Notes under the pieces: model-generated
Seen by the model: only the letters and a program-made list of their open reading frames with translations
Databases searched by the model: none
Told to the model about the DNA's origin: nothing
Made by a program: the position numbers and the translations under genes
Assembly (NCBI GenBank): GCA_949292985.1
Contig: CASFBF010000002.1
Location: 1-42,695 of the forward strand
DNA from: an uncultured Bacillota bacterium
GTDB lineage: Bacteria; Bacillota; Clostridia; Christensenellales; UBA1242
Direction: 5' to 3'
DNA length: 42,695 bases
In this document: positions 39,901 to 42,695 of the stretch, one piece after another
How positions within the stretch are numbered: the first letter of the stretch is position 1
How the letters are laid out: every line of letters begins with the position of its first letter

Positions 39901-41744
39901 TCTTTGCTTCTGATTCGGCCGTGGGTGATGGTAACAATTATTTAAATAGTGATGGCGTTGGCGTTGTTTGGAGTGAAAATGGATATAAGTGGAATACCAA
40001 AGGGTACGAAAAACTTTCAAACTTTACTCCTAGCCAAGATGGTGCTGGTGGAACATTCAAGTTGTATGCAGTTTATGTTCTTAATAGAACATCAATAAAC
40101 ATATCAGCCGTTCCTAGTGCAATTCAAAATATTCCTCCAACAGTGGGGGCAAGAGTGGTAATCACTAATCTTAGCGATGCTAACTCTTACATGATTGATT
40201 CAGAACCATTCTTCGTTCAAGTTTTATACGGAGCAAAAATCAATATTACAGCGCCTTATTATGAAAATTATGAGTTTGCTTATTGGTATATTGAACGTAT
40301 CGATGAACAAGGACAACAAACAACTGAAATTGTTAAAGATGTAACGATAGAAGGATTATCTCATTATGCATATCCACAGATGCAATTAGTTGCAAATTAT
40401 AATGCAAAAGTTTCTGTAAGTGGTAACAAGGGGGGAACCGTTTATTATACTTACCAAGTTGAAGGTGATGATGGAATCACCGAAGTGCGTGTGGAAAATG
40501 AAGCATTTGTTCCAACAGACAGTTCAATTACTCTTCATGCTGAAGCAGAAAATGGATTTAATTTCCTAGGTTGGTTTGTAAATGATGAATTTTTAAGTTC
40601 TGAATTTGTTATACAAATCGATACGCCAGTTTTGGCAAATAATTACGTTGCAAAATTTGAAGGGAAAGCCGTAACTATTCATATTGGTGAATATGATAAA
40701 ACACATGGTAATATCTATTCAATAATGTCCAACGGCTCTGCTATTGATTATTCGTCAGGTTATTTCCAAGCCAAAGTTGGGGATGAGATTTCGCTGTATG
40801 TTAAAATCGATGATTACTTTGAGGTTGTTTGGACAGGTGGAGAGGTTGAAAATAGAGGCACACGAGTTTATGTTTATGTTGTAGATTACGATGACTTTAC
40901 AGACTCTGAAATGACTTTAACTCCGTTATTCACTCAAATTAAAGCGACGGTTAATATAATAATAACATTGAAAGAAATTGCTTTAGGCGAGAGCCAAAAT
41001 TTAAGTGAAATTCAGTTGGCAGGCAAAGTAAGTTATATCAATCAAGAAGGAACAAAAACCGAGGTTAACGGTGATGCACAATTTGAAGCACTTATAGGCA
41101 ATGCAGTGCAAATTGAAATAAGTGCATTGACAAACTATAAGTTAAGCAGTGTTACATTTAACAATAGAGATGTTACAAGTGATATAGTATCAAACATCTT
41201 GATTGAAACGCTTTATCCAAACTTGTTAAATAACACCAATTTCACAATAAAAATCACATTTGAAAGAGATTTGTGGATTGATTCAATAACCGATGAATAC
41301 AACTTGACAGGTGAAGGAAGCAGTAACAATCCTTATATAATTTCAACAGTTGAAGATCTTGCTTTTGTTGCTCGAATGGTTAATGAAAGAGAGAATACTT
41401 CTTTTGCAAATGCTCATTATAAACTCGGTGCAAATCTAGATCTTAGTGGCAAATATTGGTCTCCAATAGGAACCGAGTCGAATAAATTTAACGGAACTTT
41501 TGATTATGATATCTATGGCATTTCTGGTGTTTCAGTTGTGTTTGGATATTCAGGTGAGTTAAATAGAGATGGAGTTTTCGGATATTTGGGTGATAAAGCC
41601 AATATTACGGAAGCAAGCAACGACTTAATGATTGCATTGATAATTGTTGGCATTGTTATCTTCTTAATACTTCTTGCATTGTTGATATTCTTGTTAGTAA
41701 GAAGAAACCGCAAGAAGAAATTGGAGGAACTTGCAAATGGATAA
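24906..41744 (+). CDS. Giant membrane-anchored surface protein with GLUG, InlB/Flg_new-type, MBG and YDG repeats
   Basis: I start at 24906 (about 5,612 aa): AAAGGAG lies 7 nt upstream and the protein then begins with a signal/membrane helix (MTKSKKLLNMFLAVAIALL). An upstream in-frame ATG at 24786 has no site and precedes the promoter. Order: N-terminal beta module (residues about 60-160), Listeria-Bacteroides/InlB-type repeats (about 330-1400, e.g. GYVFAGWGV), a probably helical domain (about 1425-1585), further beta modules, seven MBG-type composite repeats of 195-215 aa (about 2243-3660), two YDG-like repeats (to about 3915), InlB/Flg_new-type repeats (to about 5440), a second copy of the N-terminal module (about 5456-5560), a membrane helix and RRNRKKK tail. 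No LPXTG motif. Likely an adhesin or surface stalk; ligand unknown. Confidence 0.9.
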   Translation: MTKSKKLLNMFLAVAIALLTFGMALAFILPSLNQNKSSGTLQTVEATSADDVLSSLPINYYESQPFYEISTAEQLAALSFKISVENNTTWASRNFELANDINLQTNSVIWTPIGTSTNPFKGKFNGNGYTISGLVAGFDGSIDENLGLFGKVSGESASNPAMIYDIVLDDFAFADYVQNPETSGRLIGYIENAVLLDVYDLSYVLSGSFDVNRPLKTIGTVGDNVKIYIGDSFIWNKSSTNTEYIPGVNYDPMQGGTVSKVQFDWAAGGQPSFVGYSLLVRGATSATVYEKGDSAKTSITPFRIAVNNDGSALTVYSKNYYKELPQENEINAVNGQPIIEPVEGMKLNGWKLADNDDFYTNISGIPSSKMLNSYLYLEANLKSLTYTLNIVQEISTGAIVQIGTVSVPANKEWSKVISEIEAKKSGYFLTDLYQDTTHYYTNSISYDDSWNVIDNKAYPSGSRVNNWSDASRTLYSEWIGKVSNATIKFTNANDSGAKLDSMTNLSIVYTDGEPVNSPDLALQRSNDVLGEYTFKAIADQNLTFAFTLPAGYVAKTPTNNQGGAVLSGGTDGVYSVAINGLLTSGGVVTIPIEREQISLNISAPNFTISISGQSSFTTLSSNVIKTRVGESFNIVATPASGYEYASHNVTTGFTTISTPTVASNDVATFPVTVNTFEDSQVLTISAKAKAFTIILDYDATAYATGVQLPEVIISDGIHTVSTSSDAQWDNFTPSGVVTITSTGNAYFNAGVVTLETTSAGSISGSNGNYQIIPPSGESLIPGGSVFKIKVSFSAKQYSATYDGKFATVNGSGTGSTASNFTSIKDINGSGITNSNQVIQITADTAYVFGDKITLSYNIVSDYYEFIGWYYSNGNYISNQNNAQVTAGTNNMTIYAVVKGKTATFNVATGSLIKNYDGTTSSYDKGVALSTPNVNSVSFTYGTPSSGAVSFTLTKGYNGGEYILYNASSSGNPFEQYESGTAFLVTTLGNSISGYNSLKFAQNQNAESVFFDHAGWTLYPIVMQRTISVQAAAGDGSVVSGSESATSVRLYYYGGDGFDISYAINAFKKTGYTASGWSFVLGGQTHNVTDSNILSQGKYLIDFASFNGIDTYLSSSGTITVNRTYSANTYKLYFNQNSGEVLNTTELKHDSTGYYKEVVYDQQIGKLPSITKQGYVFAGWGVNATDLYQTDGNKTVNASWTNQSYVVQINFNGGKVSGQNTMNVNVTYDGSIGTFNEYTANGLASLASLVQRDGFVFDAWHYMVPTTTGDGTTYQYVKEVSDTDILNSSTFAYANFDNTTDPVVYIYAGWQFDESDYSASVSVNNKTYDNNFVTFNVSVSANGTSYPLSSSQTNLPTNAGVKISSFNWEFNGSPFTGTAYSYGPQIKNVSESGNYEVTFVLSDSSSINVVGIAPQSISIKASCDVEIKQKNLASSIRMDISEDDDVFSYIKNLVEKTKPYLELFDGGDGYLQAVLNATTSAEIATWLSDTGSENALVYVLSKPIVTLLAMNNNFKADLIYMFENSEFGLYDETLNLLKSIINEVTPEFVENNYKTITAFDNWFNNVQEDAYDALFTYLGAFFSKTVKFYDGTYTLYPWQNFKIINEPEVILGSTAYYVDIVHDEGGIAFNANPGVRGFAVEIIAADSANPVDMNNFENVVLYDGKYYVVNYPYDINIDVTNSNRLDYSAPFIITAPTALYMTETNAVEKGSAYEFELTAEYTHTNELTKIVANVSTTSGDAGVYSFINGNLVINSFRAYVDDENYFTVENQDGAFVVTGAPSGMETTDLNLNNLLLYVAGNFEIVSPNTTNTIDFDSVVISAKDSHDGITVQNITEGNEYNLSISSVRVEIGGSAEDISVTLDKEIYYSNDGTFVFQIIGNGTRTPVVYASSYVTNITVSVSNLNPQANRHLLSVVEWQEGESYYSDLLKGASTFASNLSKPMEIGLDGVGESLSIVAVYSDATYVTLSSVTDKGSNANFINGNAYVNFDDQEYTVPNTANNAYVLTEWTSVQGATVDESGVVTFNATPNTSLVAHYKLAEPVGSVKDAEPDASENDTAVNTLISNITITNTDPAINYTYKWFRLVDGEYQQVSSLVSSTAGNGEYAVEVTANQTGYNSATSQKLKFNITFNKVDLTITNNSTETLTYNNQNFATSYQINYKIGEQSYSMTVSEALNNNAVADGDKLIITSLQKDGSNVTSIKDVGEYTLSFSLFDYSGNDYNPQKIYNLVGTATITITVEQKEVILSKSDASFSKKYGERDPLLQKSVNGVNGETFVVTYKRETGEAVGDYAITEPTSQNANYKVVLPSNDDWFTITPREGLVLSADISGNVTHVYNNAGSTGITATYNSASNSFTLEVQGTGEWIGNLTLNNFKETSSDGLSRTVNAFEDMLDGFTFTVNGTKNVGNYTISVVGTSTYSGASFSINNASSKVVSITKLDVQLSAENSAISKVYGEDDNLTKLITVESTGESFNVTFTRKEGEDVGPYKYLTASFDNGNYNPVLPEDANWFTILAIEDLIIQTEITEVYSRIYDATAPDANVAISYVGGQWRLTVSSGATTWKVFVLSNFKEISEEKSINRVITPNETTLAGMTFSIQNPQKHVGNYSISALKTGENVNYQGLTLVGGENVIQITQATITIKQSDIQQSSKVYGSKDPEMLWAVDGAGSEKVNVQFVRDTGEDVGTYKINSAKIKDDTLKNNYIVSLPNNIVFTIEPYSNLQISATATDPNVTFIYNGQVPTISLQYVDVNSYKLLLTCGDQNDEIILNNFVEKFEADKSINGNVSEKTLQGITFYIENVAKDKGVYEIKASGSNLNYPGGFKFANSTYITVRIQPAEIQINSADYEQPMFVKDYGSADPLLRKQFDGVNGEKVYIRFTREGEGTLEGERVGPYDLLTPVSEDANYTAVISPETNNNLFEIKALSGLVLRGEIVGETISQIYNGKSLQEAVDVTWNDADKNFTLTVKYQDGSVFGTFVLDNFDAIDTEQGDSSQEVTDITANMLDGLTFKVDGYAKDAKTYSIIVSGQTNTYSSFIFANSSALIKIEPKNIELNISNSSFEKTYGKLDRTTFENGLVKTIDGVADETFDVVYTREPGENVGKYAILSAQSQDDNYTVTLSGGLVDGDRDWFTITAIKDLTLTATVTGGAITHEFVNEAPSASLQYIGGTWTIIISSESGEWGRLTLIDFKESSIDQFDFVNENGFVVDSSTLSQLKIDVLDSSVNVEDYDLTITTQINNVNYPNGFAFTVGHTDAISITKATYNVTESSADFTTQYGSEESKTTVFTRTVTGINDYQFEIKFTRTYGTDVDVYEITDAVTTDANYQVAPVSTPNEWYSVTAVSGLTFSATASVHNVELTYNNSIPTISTKFVDLGEDSYWQIVISNGVQSQTIDLNDFIENFENPVSITDVETLRAIFDDVTFSLQDIKKDVGVYSVVADCKDANYPGGFVFGTVSLTVKPAPLTIESKKPLLNKVYGSVDPDTYSYTFESEFGESVEVTFDREDGESVGTYDLIDPQSQDDNYEAVINPVSGNDLFEITAQAGLTLSVAINGDQIVRDYDGEKDISVVAEFDTESNSWILKVMLAGQDEPLGVYTLSEFNEVNGDIKTPVRNVDASTLNGFTFKFDRSVKDVGTYTIVMDSNSNPNYPGGIVFSNSADVLQISAKELSVSDITKEFDQKAAFNTSNSDYTNTATITGLVGDETVVLTGQFTSIGVGSDITINNLEISGEYASNYRLEKTSSTGNIIKNTTDVIIINLDDTEYTYGEINNTLSAFAPTAKLNDNSVASYANITPNIATASYSLGGFLKQGTYSVEFIVTSDYYTVENYTVEITVSTLDITVSVDGEITKVYDRNTNVVQSLLLQTVLSGDEVTVSGTYDNEQPGEDKVVTFALAGADADNYNLTNRSSTGTIERAVIKITAELDTETDGFVDGTSATGTTSFEISYPLVGSGEETLAILTAPNKTGYNFMGWTYGEDRTALTAENIDTALDDALDSKALTIYADWDIQTFTVTININKEQGSYTISPEKVGEGDVYTYNYWDTITITGVPNTGYIARSAQTITNISSNQEVNVEFTPATITFTVSVDRNSLYPTGSAVVEFPSQDWVAQGSAAAARSILFNALDGVLAKDFLPQINVYGYTLASWNSADTVINVEDETTLLDIILMLNNSFNENISLDFNANFTANEHNLLFNTDGGTPQPENMSVTYGQVVGVLPTVTKTGYGFIAWVDDEGQIYTQDTIFAVDGDVNLTATWGVGIYDFTVNVGHAKVEIRDTDNSVMTADGNVYRLSYTQTYTITVTPDAGYEISGAWTESEPDTFDLEYTTEYTKATLKNLSGAGSITVPTQASDNIITINIDKADVDVTVDGEPVEGNVENGMFTFTAKTDTVVEITVSPNAGYTVDFDEISEGTGTILETSENVYSLSGFTSDVTIDFIATANTYNATFTYEGGASGVSIISGGSVVAGNNIQVSTGIDLVIAPNFEYGYEFASVSANGATYNVDNETGYITFSEFTQSFTVTITGKAKSFGLSATVFVLDSDKNVQDPTGFNATVSETGLFGSEVTFTASKPQEATGYRFIGWFEGILQAEDGVLNYNLDSVVSTDESYVWTISGDRDLTAVYEYGVFTIRAYVEGKGQIVYQNDIVADSEDGSYFSQQFNYSQTLVLTAQPASGYEFLAWMNGEEQYSTSKELEITVQNDLSLTATFVPGDLTFTLEPGVLINGVLNTGTNITGLNYGSVVWGSYDEENGFVEDENGTSTTVASKTNESVYVKVTVNQGYEFDNIYPTITSKQAEINLVVKDETQPNQLVYIYELTGMSSEYSGQYNFVATFVAKATKFNIIFQEATADGGFRQVDAGQIYVESAAGINVSGNYSSSIGVNAVTGTTFNVVANIKIGMSFVDSDYVNSTAGTISAINIKPVDDIATGFTSTLTFTVSDFVGDEATIIIKVESASYTIQFIDIVNESENILGTLTDIKIGDTLTIPEGMSLPTKEGYSFLGFFASDSAVGDGNNYLNSDGVGVVWSENGYKWNTKGYEKLSNFTPSQDGAGGTFKLYAVYVLNRTSINISAVPSAIQNIPPTVGARVVITNLSDANSYMIDSEPFFVQVLYGAKINITAPYYENYEFAYWYIERIDEQGQQTTEIVKDVTIEGLSHYAYPQMQLVANYNAKVSVSGNKGGTVYYTYQVEGDDGITEVRVENEAFVPTDSSITLHAEAENGFNFLGWFVNDEFLSSEFVIQIDTPVLANNYVAKFEGKAVTIHIGEYDKTHGNIYSIMSNGSAIDYSSGYFQAKVGDEISLYVKIDDYFEVVWTGGEVENRGTRVYVYVVDYDDFTDSEMTLTPLFTQIKATVNIIITLKEIALGESQNLSEIQLAGKVSYINQEGTKTEVNGDAQFEALIGNAVQIEISALTNYKLSSVTFNNRDVTSDIVSNILIETLYPNLLNNTNFTIKITFERDLWIDSITDEYNLTGEGSSNNPYIISTVEDLAFVARMVNERENTSFANAHYKLGANLDLSGKYWSPIGTESNKFNGTFDYDIYGISGVSVVFGYSGELNRDGVFGYLGDKANITEASNDLMIALIIVGIVIFLILLALLIFLLVRRNRKKKLEELANG
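25090..25372 (+). repeat. N-terminal copy of the terminal beta module
   Basis: Protein pattern: FYEISTAEQLAALS ... FELANDINL ... WTPIGT...FKGKFNGNGYTISGL ... LGLFG. It matches a module at 41290-41590 of the same gene and one at about 18109-18450 in the GLUG protein. Confidence 0.75.
29180..29655 (+). other. Predicted helical domain inside the giant beta-rich protein
   Basis: This stretch encodes about 158 residues of helix-type composition (FSYIKNLVEKTKPYLELF, ALVYVLSKPIVTLLAMNNNF, TLNLLKSIINEVTPEFVE, AYDALFTYLGAFF), with few of the Gly/Thr/Val strand patterns found before and after it. No family recognised. Confidence 0.6.
31631..35900 (+). repeat. Seven tandem MBG-type composite repeats
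   Basis: Units begin near 31631, 32222, 32818, 33418, 34051, 34690 and 35291. Each opens with a strand and KxYGxxDP (KKYGERDP, KVYGEDDN, KVYGSKDP, KDYGSADP, KTYGKLDR, TQYGSEES, KVYGSVDP), then FTREGE.VG.Y, NY.V.LP....WFTI, and a second half with an IYNG- or VYNN-type motif ending in NYPGGFxF. DNA identity between units is low, so the array is old. Confidence 0.85.
35900..36650 (+). repeat. Two YDG-type repeats with a linking module
   Basis: ITKEFDQKAAFNTS...GLVGDETVVLTGQF...NYRLEKTSSTGNI and ITKVYDRNTNVVQSLLLQTVLSGDEVTVSGTY...NYNLTNRSSTGTIERA are YDG-domain patterns, a fold related to the preceding MBG repeats. Confidence 0.75.
41290..41590 (+). repeat. C-terminal copy of the terminal beta module
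   Basis: Protein pattern: NPYIISTVEDLAFVARMV ... YKLGANLDLSGKYWSPIGT...FNGTFDYDIYGISGV ... DGVFGYLG, about 20 residues before the membrane helix. It is the counterpart of the N-terminal module. Confidence 0.75.
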
Positions 41745-41745
41745 T

Positions 41746-41779
41746 AAAAAACAAGGCTTTAATAGGCCTTGTTTTTTTA
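41746..41779. terminator. Bidirectional intrinsic terminator
   Basis: AACAAGGC and GCCTTGTT pair around a short loop, flanked by AAAAAA and TTTTTTT. It ends the giant gene and, on the other strand, the convergent small gene. Confidence 0.88.
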
Positions 41780-42085
41780 TAAAGATGGGAATTCCAATAA
41801 CGCTTTTGATGTTGTTTCTCCATCTGAAAATTCATAACAATAAATATCGTTTTCCTTCTCTTGTCTTGGGTCGTAAATATGTAAGCCGTTGAATTCAGGT
41901 GGCAACTTTTCCATTTCTACACCAAATTTTGGTTTTACTCTGAGAACCTTTTTGCCGTTTTGAGATGCTCTTTCATAAATCTCATAACCTTCTTCGTCAA
42001 CACCAGCGAAAGTATATGTTGAAAGATCTGGGATAGACTTAAACTGTTTACCATTTGGGCGTTCATAAAAAATTGTTTCTTTCAT
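41777..42085 (-). CDS. Hypothetical 102-aa protein
   Basis: 102 aa with a strong AGGAGG ribosome site 5 nt before the ATG. It is charged and aromatic-rich, without signal peptide or membrane segment; short strands (TYTFAGVDEEGYEIYERASQNGKKVLRVKPKFG, then NDIYCYEFSDGE) suggest a small beta protein. No family recognised. It is convergent with the giant gene and divergent from the rRNA promoter. The frame is credible because of the ribosome site and shared terminator. Confidence 0.65.
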   Translation of the reverse strand: MKETIFYERPNGKQFKSIPDLSTYTFAGVDEEGYEIYERASQNGKKVLRVKPKFGVEMEKLPPEFNGLHIYDPRQEKENDIYCYEFSDGETTSKALLEFPSL

Positions 42086-42183
42086 TTCTTCCTCCTAAAA
42101 TATAACCTATTTTATCAACAAATTTCGACAAAGTCAATACTAAATATCAAATAAAAAAATATTTATTTTTTTGAAAAAAAGCG

Positions 42184-42213
42184 TTGACAAATATAAATTA
42201 TATATGCTAAAAT
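42184..42213 (+). promoter_or_regulatory. rRNA operon promoter
   Basis: Perfect TTGACA at 42184-42189, 18-nt spacer, TAAAAT at 42208-42213, preceded by an A/T-rich stretch suited to an UP element. The leader of about 160 nt to the 16S start contains CTATTG/CAATAG and a 14-bp palindrome GTTTAAATTTAAAC (42372-42385) at the mature 5' end. Confidence 0.8.
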
Positions 42214-42381
42214 AAGCATGCTTGCCTATTGGGGCGGGCGTAGAACAATAGCAATTAAATAGGAAAGAATTAAATTAACCAAAGTCAATTTAAGTCAAAA
42301 AGTTATTGAGCAAATAGGATTTAAAGTGCGAAGTGTAACGCACGGCTAACAAATAAAGTAAACCTAGTAAGGTTTAAATTT

Positions 42382-42695
42382 AAACGTTAGAGTTTGATCC
42401 TGGCTCAGGACGAACGCTGGCGGCGTGCTTAAAACATGCAAGTCGAACGGACTTGTTGTTGGCACAAAGCAATTTCAGCGTCAAGAAAATGCGAAGCATT
42501 TTCTTCAGGCTAATCTAAGTGATTAAAAGAAATTGTTTTGTGCTGACAGCAAGTTAGTGGCGGACGGGTGAGTAACACGTGAGCAATCTGCCTACTACTG
42601 GGGGACAACAGTTGGAAACGACTGCTAATACCGCATGAGACCACAGGAAGGCATCTTCTAGGGGTAAAAGGAGTTAAATCTGGTAGTAGAGGGGC
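42382..42695 (+). rRNA. rrs: 16S ribosomal RNA, 5' part (runs off the window)
   Basis: The universal AGAGTTTGATCCTGGCTCAG begins at 42389, followed by GACGAACGCTGGCGGCGTGC, ACATGCAAGTCGAACGG, and GTGGCGGACGGGTGAGTAACACGTG, then ATACCGCATGA. The mature 5' end is set about 7 nt before AGAGTTTG by analogy with E. coli. Only 314 nt are in the window. The V1 region between GAACGG and GTGGCGG is about 107 nt, roughly three times the E. coli length. Confidence 0.97.

Overview
The window is a low-GC, endospore-type Firmicutes segment (Clostridia-like). Support comes from spo0A, a full-length spoIIE next to tilS, a CwlD-like amidase, tRNAs with encoded CCA, good AGGAGG-type ribosome sites, and the start of a 16S rRNA gene at the right edge. 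TGA reads as stop throughout. A gut lineage is suggested by the large InlB/MBG/GLUG surface proteins, but no finer taxonomic placement is safe from the sequence alone.

Layout. 1-1.6 kb (minus): a proline-rich protein and a ferritin-like protein in one operon, then tRNA-Met. 1.7-5.7 kb (plus): yqeY, a metallophosphoesterase, a lipoprotein with a C-terminal membrane anchor, spo0A, and a small membrane protein. 5.7-7.1 kb (minus): a coiled-coil protein and an SH3-type anchored protein. 7.2-13.7 kb (plus): cwlD, gmk, spoIIE, tilS and an M18 aminopeptidase. 13.7-15.1 kb: an island bounded by 40-bp-class inverted repeats, rich in hairpins and carrying one methyltransferase. 15.1-17.6 kb: an XRE regulator divergent from a stand-alone Spo0A DNA-binding domain, then lemA, a shortened DUF2207-type membrane protein, and tRNA-Ser. 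17.8-21.1 kb: a GLUG-type surface protein and a two-subunit aconitase X. 21.2-24.7 kb: tRNA-Leu, a collagen-like protein, a nucleoside hydrolase and a ribokinase. 24.9-41.7 kb: one giant surface-protein gene of about 5,612 codons, 40% of the window. It is followed by a small hypothetical gene, a strong rRNA promoter and the 16S 5' end.

How the parts fit. Spo0A, SpoIIE and CwlD are sporulation functions. The collagen-like protein and the ferritin-like operon have CATA-type -10 motifs compatible with late mother-cell sigma factors, so they may be spore-surface proteins (inference). Nucleoside hydrolase plus ribokinase forms a ribose-salvage pair. Three proteins share a sortase-independent tail: one C-terminal membrane helix followed by a short basic end.

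Most notable. The Spo0A receiver has Glu at the phosphoacceptor Asp position and a half-lost acidic pocket. A second small protein is only a Spo0A-like DNA-binding domain. The inverted-repeat-bounded methyltransferase island is unexplained. The giant protein carries the same beta module at both ends and an apparently helical domain inside an otherwise beta-rich chain. Two genes start about 6 nt after near-consensus promoters, implying leaderless mRNAs. The 16S V1 helix is strongly extended.
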